Assembly: GCA_905160935.1 (NCBI GenBank)
Contig: CAJHZI010000447.1
Coordinates: 2,394,001-2,458,000, forward strand
Source: Enchytraeus crypticus
Lineage: Eukaryota > Annelida > Clitellata > Enchytraeida > Enchytraeidae
Direction: 5' to 3'
Length of the DNA stretch: 64,000 nucleotides
Both the position numbers and the translations under genes were made by a program. Positions 54,630 to 64,000 of the stretch are shown here, in pieces. The stretch's first letter is position 1, and every line of letters starts with the position of its first letter. The notes under the pieces were generated by a model that was not told where the DNA came from, did not search any database, and saw nothing but the letters and a program-made list of their open reading frames with translations.

Positions 54630-54905
54630 CTGCGTATTATATCAGATAAATATATTTTAACACACCATAGACATAATCAATCTACCTTGACCATTTTTTG
54701 ATCACCGGACTGGCTTTCGTTTAAGACCTTACTTCTCCTCAGCACATTTCTTTTGCAGATTGGTCTGGGTGAATTGATCTGTAGTGATGTGTGCTGTTGG
54801 GGACGTCCCTGACATCATCCCTGGATGAGGAAACGGACGTTAAACCTTTATTATTATTATAACAAAACTAATTAGACATAAAGTACTTTCGGTAGTCTAT
54901 TTAGC
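54630..54905 (+). mobile_element. Intron start with a solo L2-like 3' tail
   Basis: GGGGACGTCCCTGACATCAT, GGATGAGGAAACGGACGTTA and AACCTTTATTATTATTAT at 54808-54860 are the shared L2/SINE-A tail in plus orientation, ending in a short ATT repeat. The rest of this stretch is unassigned. Confidence 0.55.
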
Positions 54906-55909
54906 AGTGCCGTAGCTAGGGTCTGAGGGCCCCCCCCCCAGAAGTTATCGAACGGGCCCTAAGAAAAGCAAATTATATATATACATGTATATATATAGTA
55001 TTGTGTATATATATATATATATATATATATAGTATTATATACTCTATACTCTATGGCTGATCCAGGAATTTTTTTAAGGGGAGGAGGGGCCGAAAAATTT
55101 TTTATGACAGCGTCCACTCTTTTTCGCTAATGCCCACGCCTTCTCCTGAATAGTGGAAAACTACAAAAAATCTTGGGGGAGGGGGGCTCAAAATATTTCA
55201 CTACTGAAATTCTGTTTTTTATTAAATAAATTGAAATCTAACAATCTTACATTAACTTATGACAAGTGTTATAAATTATAGTCGTATGATAGAAATTATA
55301 GTCCAGCCAATATTCGACATTACATTTATCATTTTCTGCTATGGCTTCAAAGATTTATGGTTTCTAGCTTTGTAAGTTGCTCCAGTGGAAAAATCCTACA
55401 GACCTAGCTGGGGCTACATTTCTAATAAAGAGTAGGTTTTCCACCCTTGAAAAAACTCAGCAGTTGTGGACGAAATGCAAAATGACCTAATTTAGGCTGA
55501 AGGGGGCTCAAGCTTCTTCCAGCCAAGGCTGGTTGCGTCACTGCTCCGGAACAGAGTTCAAATTTCTTTACACGTTTTTTACTCTTACACAGTGGTTAAA
55601 GTAGGAATTTGCTTAATGCTAGTGGAAATGTCACATTTTTTTCTCTCTCCCTTCAGTTATACAGGGCCCCTAGCTATAGTATATCAGTCATCAAATATGG
55701 GACCCAAACGTGGAAACACACTTCAGAAATTTTGGAGCTAGTGGAAATGAGTTCCCCCTAGTACACCCTCCCCCCTTCTCTCACTGTAAGCACAACTCTT
55801 ATATGCAAGCAAATAGCCATTAACATAATGAAAATATAATTTACATTTTTTCCGTTGGGTGCAAAGGGGGCCCGGACCCCTGGGGCCCCGAGACTGGATC
55901 CGCGCCACT
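54906..55909. mobile_element. 1-kb MITE-like element with GGGCCCC ends
   Basis: The left end CAGTGCCGTAGCTAGGGTCT and the inverse of the right end, TAGTGGCGCGGATCCAGTCT, agree imperfectly and both run into GGGCCCC. The interior contains a TA tract and GGCTGATCCAGGAATTTTTT, itself like the start of another such element, so nesting is possible. No transposase frame. Confidence 0.5.
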
Positions 55910-56149
55910 ATATACTGTATCTTATCATCCTAATATTAATACTGAAACTATGCATACAGATTACACACAATACTATACAAAATGTCACTTGATTAGACTA
56001 AAGCCGATCATTCATTAAGCATTTGAATAATTGCCGCCAATGCGACAGCCTACAGCCTACTGCTACAGCTAAATAACGGCAGCCTAATACGTGGGCGTTA
56101 TAAAAGTCTTGCTTGTTGTCTTGAGTCACCTGATGGACTAGACATCTAT

Positions 56150-56335
56150 AGTAGAGATGGGAATCGAACCGAACCCGAACCGAACCGAACCCTGAAATCT
56201 GGAAATTTGGCCGAACCGAACCGAACCCAAACCTTGACTCTGGCCGAGCCCGAACCGAACCCGAATCCTGACACCCCGAACCGAACCCTGATTGTGACCA
56301 AACCGAACCGAACCGAACTCTTAATGTTCTTTCTC
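56150..56335. repeat. CCGAA tandem repeats, probable hAT-MITE end
   Basis: TAGAGATGGGAATCGAACCG is followed by many CCGAACCGAACC units with interspersed spacers to 56320. A TAGAGATGGG start with GAACC repeats is seen in MITEs of many animals. I could not find the opposite end. Confidence 0.5.
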
Positions 56336-56379
56336 CTCCGTCAGCCTCAGCAGAATTGAACTGAATCTCTTTCTTTCAG

Positions 56380-57950
56380 CCATTTTTCAAAGTCTGCATA
56401 AAATATTATGAAGAATGTTTGGCATTATATAAAGATAACAATACAAATACTTACATTAGTTTCTTCTTTTACAATTCATACAGTTTTTAACAGCATATAA
56501 TGAGCTAAGGTTGGTTCCAGTAAATATTTAACATTACAAAAATCACAGGTACTTCAGATATTTTTATATGGTATAACTAAATTTCAGACTACAAGAGGTG
56601 ACATAAAAAGAAATTTTTATTTAATGATTTATTAGTGTAATTAAAGCATGATTGCCCATACATCATATTTACGGTGATATATTATACACACAAATAATTA
56701 AGTTGATTGCGTTAAGTTAACCATATGTTGCAATGTATATTGAATGTTTATTCATCTATAACTGAATATACTGATTTTAAATACTGCAATCAAATTGACA
56801 TACTTACAATTAAACGACGTCTGGCTTAATAAATCATGATATTCGGCGCGAATCCCACAGAACTAAATGCTTTTGCAATGAGTTGTCAATTTGAAGTCAC
56901 TGCTGATAGGTCGTATTGCTGTGGAAGAGTTACTCGACTCTTCAGTAGCATTGCCAACGGAAGATGGGACATAACGTCTTTAAATTATTTGTGCACATTC
57001 GATAAAATGAATTATGACATTTAACTGGCTTTGTGTAAGATATCAGCAGCCGAATACGGAAATCCTCGTGCTACTTGCTAAAGTAAAGTTGTGTTTTCTC
57101 TGCCTGTTGCTAAGGGTTCTCCGCACGGTACATGCTTCTCATTGCTATTGAATTTTTACACACTTAACATTACTGCTCAGACTTATCCTAGCGTGTGCTC
57201 AACTAAAGTCAGTTAGTAATATTCCAACATAACTAACTATATTCGAAGTTTATTCGGTTGGCAATAAATTAATTGCATGATCGATTGATTTCAAAATCAC
57301 AGTCAATCACAGCAATTTTTTTCTTGCCTTTCACTTCGTTGGTAATACGTCGTACAGTACAACTATTACATTATTAGGTTCTAGAATTCTAATTTCAGTA
57401 TTATGCTAGTCCATCTGTAGCATAAATGTACCGCATTCAAATGTACATGTAAATATAACTATAGTACCTTCGTTAAGGTCACTATGCAGAATTAAAATAA
57501 ATTAATTTAGACAAATTATTTTAATTATTTAAAGGATTTATTTCTTTTAAGGAAGAGGCATTTATCGCCCACCATAGCGAGAGCAAGAAATCGTGGAAAT
57601 TAACACTAGCAAATTAGCTGAAGTTAATTATATAGGTTTATGAAGTCTTTTAGACTTAAAAAGTATTCGTAAATACTAAATGAATAAGTTAAATACTAAG
57701 GATTTTTATTTTATGACCGTTTTTTGCCTTGAATTTATTTATTTCTCACTATTCTCATTTAAAGCAAACTCAATCACTTGAATTACAGCAATTAAAAATA
57801 ATATAACTTCGTCAGTGATCGCTGAGAGTGATCGCTGGCTGTAGCGACAACCTTGCAAAGATTTGGAATAATTCGTAAAAAATGTATTACAATAAATATT
57901 AATATAAGAAATTAATTTTAAAAATGTTCATTAGAATTCTCAGATTACTC
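56380..57950. other. No gene recognised
   Basis: AT-rich, with short frames only (56836-57024 encodes 62 codons without known motifs). I looked here for the missing N-terminal exons of the STRA6-like gene and found no convincing candidate. Confidence 0.45.
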
Positions 57951-57957
57951 GTTTTCT

Positions 57958-58322
57958 CTTCAGTGCGCTGCCAAGTGGCAGGTTCAAGGTACATATTCAT
58001 ACTCAAAGTCTGCTTTCTCGCTCCATAAGAGCACTCCTTAGATCAACAAGTTAATCCTTTCACAAAGTCTATGCCTTATCCATACCTTATGTAGCCTATA
58101 GCTTGGGAAAAATATGGCTTCTGAGGTGGTTTCCCGTTGCCTTCCTCAGTCAGGTGGATTAATTATCATTTAATCCTGGAGGAAAATATTTCATGGTGAG
58201 GTGGGTCCCCTCTTGCCATCCTCAGCTCATGCCTTTAGTCGCCTCTTACGTACACGCGGCAGATTGTTTGCGGTTGCCCTATTCTGCAGTGGTCCAACCA
58301 CACCCAAGCACAACACGGGGTA
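57958..58322 (-). mobile_element. Repeat D, near full length
   Basis: CAGTGCGCTGCCAAGTGGCA, GTGGTTTCCCGTTGCCTTCC, TTTCATGGTGAGGTGGGTCC, TAGTCGCCTCTTACGTACAC, GCCCTATTCTGCAGTGGTCC, the inverse of the copy at 43620-43990. It lies just 3' of the Jockey element. Confidence 0.75.
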
Positions 58323-58556
58323 TCATATTACAACCTGTAAATATTACAATTGTAAAAACAGTAATAATAATTTTTTTTAAACATCCTTGATTGGATATGC
58401 TTAGTGCAATCTTAACTATAGTTAATTTATCACTATTTTTGAAGTGGACTTAATTAAATTAAGTCAGTCGAGTATGGGTTTACTGAACCAGCTTACAGCT
58501 CCCAAAACTATTTGCATAACATGCAGTTCCCAATGACTAAGCAACGAGTTCATGAG

Positions 58557-60215
58557 GTTTGGTTCGCTTCAGTCGTCTCAATTTACAGGTAGTATCCAGT
58601 AGCTGAATGGCTTCCACGTTGGTGTGGTTTAGGAGACGTTTCTCAGGTTTCGCTGAGTATTCTTGGATTACTTCATTGATTCTTTTGATATCCAGGTCAC
58701 TATGAAATGCTTGTTTTATCTAGAGCATGTTGCAAGTTCTCAACTGCCTTTAGCTGACTATCATCAGTTGCCATTACTACAGTGTCGTCGGCAAACGTTC
58801 CTATGAACGTACCCTCTGTTGCTGATATATCTGCTGTATATAGTATGTATAGTATGGGTCCAAGGACGCTTCCTTGCGGCACTCCTGCTTGGATGGGATA
58901 GAAAACCGAATAGGCTTCCTCATGCGATACAGTGAATTTGCTATTGGATAAAAACGATTCCAATAGTTGACAATAGTTTTGTGGTAGCAGCTTGTTCAGT
59001 TTATGCACGAGACCCTGATGCCAGACCCTGTCAAATGCTTGAGAGACATCCAGAAATACTGCGGAGCAGTACTTCTTCTCCTCGAAAGCACATTCGATTA
59101 CGTTGGTTACCCGATGAACTTGATCGATTGTTGAATGATTAGCTCTGAATCCAAATTGAAAATCCGGGATGTTGATCAGTGGTTTCAGGCGTTTCAGCAA
59201 TAACTTTTCAAACAATTTAGAGATGGTAGGTAGCAAAGAGATGGGTCTATGTGAAGTTACTATCTCTGCTGGCTTATCAGGTTTCTTCAACATAATTATT
59301 TTTGCTATTTTGAAGCATACAGGCATATATTTTAGCCGGAAGCAGGTATTGTACAAATATGTTAGCATGATGACAGCTTTCCGCGGCAATTCTTTGAACA
59401 AACCAGGTGAGATTTCATCGAGTCCAGGAGCCTTTTTAGGGTTTAGATTTTTGTCTATTTCTTGAGCCACTTCCGTTGGAGTGATTATTTTAAAGTTTGA
59501 AGTAGGTTGATGAGTCTGCGTTAGATCAACTAGAGATTGGATGTTGTGTGGCTGAAATACCGCTGCGAGATGCTGCGCAAATAGTTCAGCCTTTTCGTCA
59601 TTACGTCTGATCCATTGATCATGTAAATTCTTAATAGGTGGCACGTGAGTTATTGGACGCTTATATTTCCGGGTTGCCTTCCATAATGAATGATCTTTGT
59701 CAGCTTCAGGACCCAGATTTTTCAGATATTGTTCGATACAGCCCTGTCTATACTCTTTGATTAATCGATTAACTTTGTTACTTATCCGAATGAAAAAAAT
59801 TTTATCTGCTGGATTTCTGGTCCTGTGCCAGATTCGCCGAATTTTTCGTCTTTCCTTAATCATTTCTCTGATTTCTGCGGGGTAAGTAATTTCTTGTTGT
59901 GGTTTCTTACTTGAAGCCAGAGTGGCTTCATTTGCAGCTAAGCGGATATGATCAATAAAGGTTTGTGTCTGTAGCTCAAGATCTTCCTTATCTTTTAGTT
60001 TTACGTTTAGATTGATTAGATTATCTAGATGGTTTCTAAAAAACTCCCAATCAGTACCTCTGTTTGTGAGATTTTGTTTCTGCAGATCTCTAACTATTGA
60101 GGTACTGAGCGTAAGTAGAACTGGAGTATGATCAGACGTGAGATCGTCTAGACCCTCAACTTCTATACAGTTTGTTGATATTCCCTTAGATATAAAGAAA
60201 GTAAAAACCTTGGTC
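58557..60215 (-). mobile_element. Jockey LINE ORF2, reverse transcriptase, internally deleted
   Basis: Frame 59863-58700 carries NLNPKKAPGLDEISPGLFKE, RPISLLPTISKLFEKLLLKR, GFRANHSTIDQVHRVTNVIE, FLDVSQAFDRVWHQGLVHKL (motif A), QAGVPQGSVLGPILYILYTA (motif B) and GTFADDTVVMATDD (motif C). Just after ENLQHALDK the sequence jumps to KQAFHSDLDIKRINEVIQEY and KLRRLKRTKPHEL, the extreme C-terminus, so the thumb region is deleted near 58718. Open codons also run upstream of 59863 (DLTSDHTPVLLTLS, end of the endonuclease). Confidence 0.85.
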
Positions 60216-60603
60216 CAAGTTGGTTAAATAAGTCTAGGTACTGTGGCTTTGATGTTTTATGTCGAGGTGGACAATATACAGCGCCAATGTTCAAATCAGC
60301 TCCATTTCGCTGTAAGGTTATAATTGTGGCTTGCAGGTAATGCTCTCCGATTTCTTGTTGTTGATAATGCTTGATGTTTTGCTTTATTAGGATGGCTGTT
60401 CCACCTCGAGCACGCTCACTTGTGTGAGTAGTATAATACGCAATATATCCCCAAATTTTTATAAAGTTCTTATTTGAAAAATGAGTCTCTGACATTAGTG
60501 CTGTATCAATGTTATTTGTTCTGAGAAATACTTCAAGTTCTTGGACTCTTAGATTGGGCCCGTTTGCATTCCAAGCTATTATACGAAGTATTTCGTTATT
60601 CAT
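60163..60603 (-). CDS. Jockey LINE ORF2 N-terminus, endonuclease
   Basis: Starts ATG at 60603 and reads EILRIIAWNANGPNLRVQEL, TNNIDTALMSETHFSNKNFI, ERARGGTAILIKQNI, LNIGAVYCPPRH, then LDLFNQLGPRF, where homology breaks near 60210. It resumes in another frame with FTFFISKGISTNC. The missing part includes the GGDFNAKH-type catalytic block, so this copy cannot cut DNA. The ATG overlaps the ORF1 stop. Confidence 0.85.
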   Translation of the reverse strand: MNNEILRIIAWNANGPNLRVQELEVFLRTNNIDTALMSETHFSNKNFIKIWGYIAYYTTHTSERARGGTAILIKQNIKHYQQQEIGEHYLQATIITLQRNGADLNIGAVYCPPRHKTSKPQYLDLFNQLGPRFLLSLYLREYQQTV

Positions 60604-61942
60604 TGCGAGAAGGTCTGACTTTATCTGATGGATTTTTTTCCAATTTTTCCACCCTGGATGTCAGTTGATTGATACTATTTCTTATTTCGGCCTGAAGCGA
60701 ATTGAGCAATTTTATCACATCTTTGGTAGATGAAGCATTGTTACTGGATACTTGTTGTTCTCTTTGTTCTAAATTAACGCTGGATCCTTTGGTAACCTGA
60801 GCAAAGATACTCCTGAGATAGATGGCTGGTTTTCTTCGGCAGTCTTATTGGACTCTGTAACAGAAATCTGGTTAGCCTGTTTGAGACGTTGAGTAACAGT
60901 TGTTGTTTTTAGACTGCTGAGCTTTTAGTTTTTTCTGGTAGGCAGGGCGGCCTTTGTAGTTGGCGGGGTGCCCTTTTCCATTGCATAGGGCACATGTTGC
61001 TTCAGTGTTACGTTGTTTCGTGCACGATTTTGTGTGATGATTACCGGCACATTTGACACATTTAGGTTGACGACTGCAAAAATTCTTGGTATGACCAAGT
61101 TGCTGACATTTAGTGCATTGAGGAATTCCCTTGCTTTTCCTGGGTGGTTCAACAGTCACCTTACAGTGCAACAGATTAGTTAGATTATAGACTGTTTTGT
61201 TGTCCTCCTTTTGTTTGATGTCCACAAAGAACAGCGGAAATGACTTGTAGCTTGTCTCACCATCGCTTGTTATCTTTTTACGCACATTTAGCACATTGAC
61301 AACGTCGTGACCCAGATTCTGCAGCGCTTCTCCGATTTCGTTGACATCCATTGAAGATGGCAAGCCTCTTATCACAAATCGATAAGGCTTTTCGCTTTTG
61401 AGTCGATAAGTGTGGTATTCCATTTTGTAGAAAGGGTTGGTCTCAATGCTTCCTCTTTCTGAGGTGAGCTCCCTCAGGGTTTGCTTTACTGCACGATAAC
61501 CGGCCTCAGTCTGACATGTGATTTTTATGTCATAATTGGACATAGCCTTGAACTGTACACTACCAGTAGCTACGCTTAGCACTTTTATTCTCAGCTGATT
61601 AAAATCATCTACATTGCACACACTTATAGGTGGCGGCAACGAGACTTTGACTTCTTTCTGCTGGTTTTCAGTTGAGCTAGAATCTTTCTGCTGATTTTCT
61701 GATAGTTTAATTGATATTGACGTTGAGGATGTTTTCTGCTGAGGTGCAGAGACAGTTTCCTCTCTTGGACGTTTGTTTTTCTTAGAATTTCTTCTGCTGG
61801 CACCAGCTAGCTCCCATTCTAACTCTTCTTCATCAATGACGTAGAGAGTAGGTCCCTTTATTTCAGCAATCTCACGTCTCAGTTCATCAATTATGACCTT
61901 TTGCTGCTCAAATGCTGCCAACAGTTCGTCATAAGCTGACAT
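60596..61942 (-). CDS. Jockey LINE ORF1 (Gag-like), one frameshift
   Basis: From the ATG at 61942, MSAYDELLAAFEQQKVIIDE begins a coiled coil. After a Ser/Gln-rich spacer comes a PRE_C2HC-type region (YRFVIRGLPSSMDVNEIGEA, SFPLFFVDIKQKEDNKTVYN). Three zinc knuckles follow: CTKCQQLGHTKNFC, CVKCAGNHHTKSC and CALCNGKGHPANYKGR, where the final Cys is replaced by Arg. The frame stops at 60872. With one frameshift it continues to SRVEKLEKNPSDKVRPSRNE and TAA at 60598-60596, overlapping the ORF2 ATG by 8 nt. ORF1 binds element RNA. Confidence 0.8.
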
Positions 61943-62174
61943 GACGGCAGATTTGCCTAATACAAGTGCAAAGTTGCCTAATGCACTTTATGCTAATTAA
62001 GCTATTTGTAATTCTCTATATATTTTAGAGTATCCAAAATATATCAGTATATGTGCACGTCACTAAGCTTACGCTTTATTTATACTTTTAGCAGTGAATA
62101 TCTATGAATTAAGATATAAATGTAGAAAATTTATTAATTTATCTTTTGTTTATTTTTCTAAAGCAGCCATCTTG

Positions 62175-62300
62175 GCTAGCAGACCATAGATATAATAATA
62201 ATAATAATAATATTTTTTATAACATAGCATAGATATAACATAATAACATATATATGCATAACATAGATATAACATAGATATACATAATAACAGACCATAG

Positions 62301-62331
<31 letters not shown>

Positions 62332-62335
62332 TTTT
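62175..62335. repeat. AAT microsatellites within a duplicated segment
   Basis: AGACCATAGATATAATAATA occurs at about 62181 and again at about 62291, with ATAACATAGATATAACATAG repeats between. Confidence 0.8.
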
Positions 62336-62395
62336 AACCATGCCGGATTGACCATGAAGCACTTTTAGCACGTACTGATGGACCCCAATTCATAG

Positions 62396-62645
62396 ATCAT
62401 TTTGAATGTCTCAATAGCGCAATGGTTAGAGGTGTAGATAATGTCATGAAGGTTTAAATGACAGACCCTGAGATGAATTGAACCCTCGTGGGTTCGAATC
62501 CCAGCCGCGCTGATCTGAGATTAAAATCTTGGACAGTCACAGGACTGGTTACACGAAGTATTGACAAAATTGCCTAATGAATTTAACATGTGGTATTAAA
62601 AATGATAGATATCAACATAGTTGATCATTTCACTATAATGTGTGC
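62396..62645 (+). mobile_element. SINE-B (tRNA-derived), fullest copy
   Basis: GTCTCAATAGCGCAATGGTT (A box), GACAGACCCTGAGATGAATT, CGTGGGTTCGAATCCCAGCC (B box), GCTGATCTGAGATTAAAATC, ATTGCCTAATGAATTTAACA, CAACATAGTTGATCATTTCA, ending near ATAATGTGTGCTATA. Confidence 0.8.
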
Positions 62646-62649
62646 TATA

Positions 62650-63530
62650 GGGGCCCGAAGATTTCTTTTAAAAAATTTAGGTTTCAAAGGGTTACCACTA
62701 CCCGGATACATTGAACTTAAATAAAAATAAAAATGAAGCCGTTAATTCTGCATAAAAATTGATTCATAAATAGGCCTACTATCAGAGTTGGCAAATTACA
62801 GGCTTCCATATAATTGAATTACAAATTACTTGGAAAAATGTCTAGGCCTATATGTCTAATTATCGGGTTTTAACGAAGGAGCCTGCGAAATAAAAGAATG
62901 AATGATTTGAAAATGAATAAGGGATGTACAGATAGTTGAAAATTAGACCTAGGCCCTAAATAGAAATTTATATTTTAAATTTCATATAAATAGTTATAGG
63001 CCTAGTTTTTCACTTGCACTTTTTGGTAAATGTACTTGCATAATGTAGTTTTCAGTTTCATATAGAACTATGAGGTGTTATTATTATTAATTGGTATTAG
63101 TTAAGAGTTGGATGATTCTTAAACAAGCATATTATTGCTTCCTGACTCTATAATGTTATGTCAAACCGTTTTTCGATGGCCGCCCGGCATGGTACCAATA
63201 ATTGGTTCTTCGACTCTTCTAGCGCCATTCAGTCATTTCAACCAAATTTAAAGTTCACTATGTTTTTATACTGCAACGTATAAAATTAATATTAAACAAT
63301 TATAATTTAGAAGAAATTAATATCTGCTAAATCAAATTCTACACTGCATGACAAGCAATGCACACATGAACAGCTGCACATGTGCATGCAGCACACTAAG
63401 GATAGTTGTTCGTATATTTAGTTATATCTTCAACTTATTGTAGTTTTATCACTTGATAGAATTGTAACAAATTTTTATCTATTTTTTGAGTTGTTTATGG
63501 TCAAAGTCAGACGCCTTAGTAACTAGGCGT
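62650..63530. other. No feature recognised
   Basis: AT-rich, no recognisable coding or repeat structure. Confidence 0.5.
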
Positions 63531-63539
63531 CGAACCCGA

Positions 63540-63715
63540 TCTCGCTGTGGTTGACCGACGAATAGTGGTATATTGAAAGGAATGTTATAGATGATTTTAG
63601 AATCCACTCGTATGTGGATATAGAGAGGATAACGCAAGAGATGAGTGGAGGCGTTGTATAACATAGACCTGCCAGTAGGCGGTGCACTACGAGAGAGAAA
63701 GAGAGAGAAAGTGAG
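63540..63715 (+). mobile_element. RTE-like LINE-E 3' end
   Basis: GATTTTAGAATCCACTCGTA, TGTGGATATAGAGAGGATAA, GATGAGTGGAGGCGTTGTAT, AGACCTGCCAGTAGGCGGTG, CACTACGAGAGAGAAAGAG: the clearest LINE-E tail running into its GA repeat. Confidence 0.7.
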
Positions 63716-64000
63716 AAGGTTTAGGTAACTTTAAAGTAAGCTGATTTAAGCTATAGTATATGCCTTTAAACTTTTGTGGAAATATTAAATACTTGGACTA
63801 TTTGAGTAAGTAAATTTTTGAGCCAGGAAAGTAATTTGAATAAAGTAATTTCAAATTAAACAATTACAGAAAATATTAATTGTAAGTGAATTACAAATTA
63901 CAATATTAATTTGTAATTTATATTACGTAATTCAATTACATTGGGTAAATTACTGCCCACGTCTGCCTAGCATAATATAGCGTTTGGCAAAGAAAGAATA

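Overview
This is a window of AT-rich animal nuclear DNA, almost certainly from an invertebrate. There are no bacterial-style operons or ribosome-binding sites. Coding sequence is split by GT-AG introns, and most of the DNA is transposable elements of animal type: Jockey, CR1-like, L2-like and RTE-like LINEs, LINEs with a restriction-like endonuclease domain, tRNA- and 5S-derived SINEs, and MITEs, plus many micro- and minisatellites. I cannot place the phylum from the sequence.

The only convincing host gene is a long multi-exon gene on the minus strand, read from about 54.6 kb down to 7.4 kb. I assembled it by hand from short exons with good splice sites and matching intron phases. Its translation follows the order of vertebrate STRA6, the multi-pass membrane receptor and retinol channel for retinol-binding protein: exons at 54629-54438, 44613-44220, 35482-35338, 29609-29534, 27170-27086, 25960-25912, 18932-18815, 11450-11287, 9731-9473 and 7855-7420 (stop). 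The N-terminal third is not seen and should lie upstream, either beyond 54.6 kb or outside the window. One exon between 18.8 and 11.45 kb is uncertain; a phase-compatible but weak candidate lies at 11803-11714. Nearly everything else between 7.4 and 54.6 kb is intronic.

Layout. 0-7 kb: a TA-flanked MITE, a 21/16-bp minisatellite, a 5S-derived SINE, LINE tails and a SINE. 7.4-11.5 kb: the 3' exons. 12.5-15.8 kb: one LINE whose 5' half is inverted against its 3' half (twin-priming pattern). 15.9-18.6 kb: LINE and SINE tails. 18.8-18.9 kb: a transmembrane exon. 19.1-23.2 kb: a CR1-like LINE carrying a nested SINE. 24-25.6 kb: two minisatellites. 25.9-29.6 kb: three small exons, one with its splice donor tandemly repeated into the intron. 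29.7-35 kb: nested L2-like and RTE-like LINEs. 35.3-35.5 kb: an exon. 36.4-41.5 kb: LINE tails, a broken TSSK-like protein kinase pseudogene, two LINE 3' ends with endonuclease-like domains, and unassigned GC-richer open frames. 41.6-44 kb: an L2-like LINE with insertions. 44.2-44.6 kb: an exon. 45.4-48.3 kb: a CR1-like LINE fragment split by a 2-kb MITE. 49.3-49.8 kb: a hAT-type MITE with an 8-bp target duplication. 51.8-54.4 kb: SINE and LINE tails. 54.4-54.6 kb: the most upstream exon seen. 54.9-58.3 kb: MITE-like elements and repeat D. 58.6-61.9 kb: an internally deleted Jockey element. 62-64 kb: a SINE and a LINE tail.

The repeats form families that work together. SINE-A ends in a 3' tail shared with the local L2-like LINE. 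Repeat D ends in the same tail, followed by a GA run, as the RTE-like LINE-E. These look like two separate cases of non-autonomous elements borrowing LINE 3' ends. Names such as SINE-A, SINE-B, repeat D and LINE-E are labels used only in this annotation.
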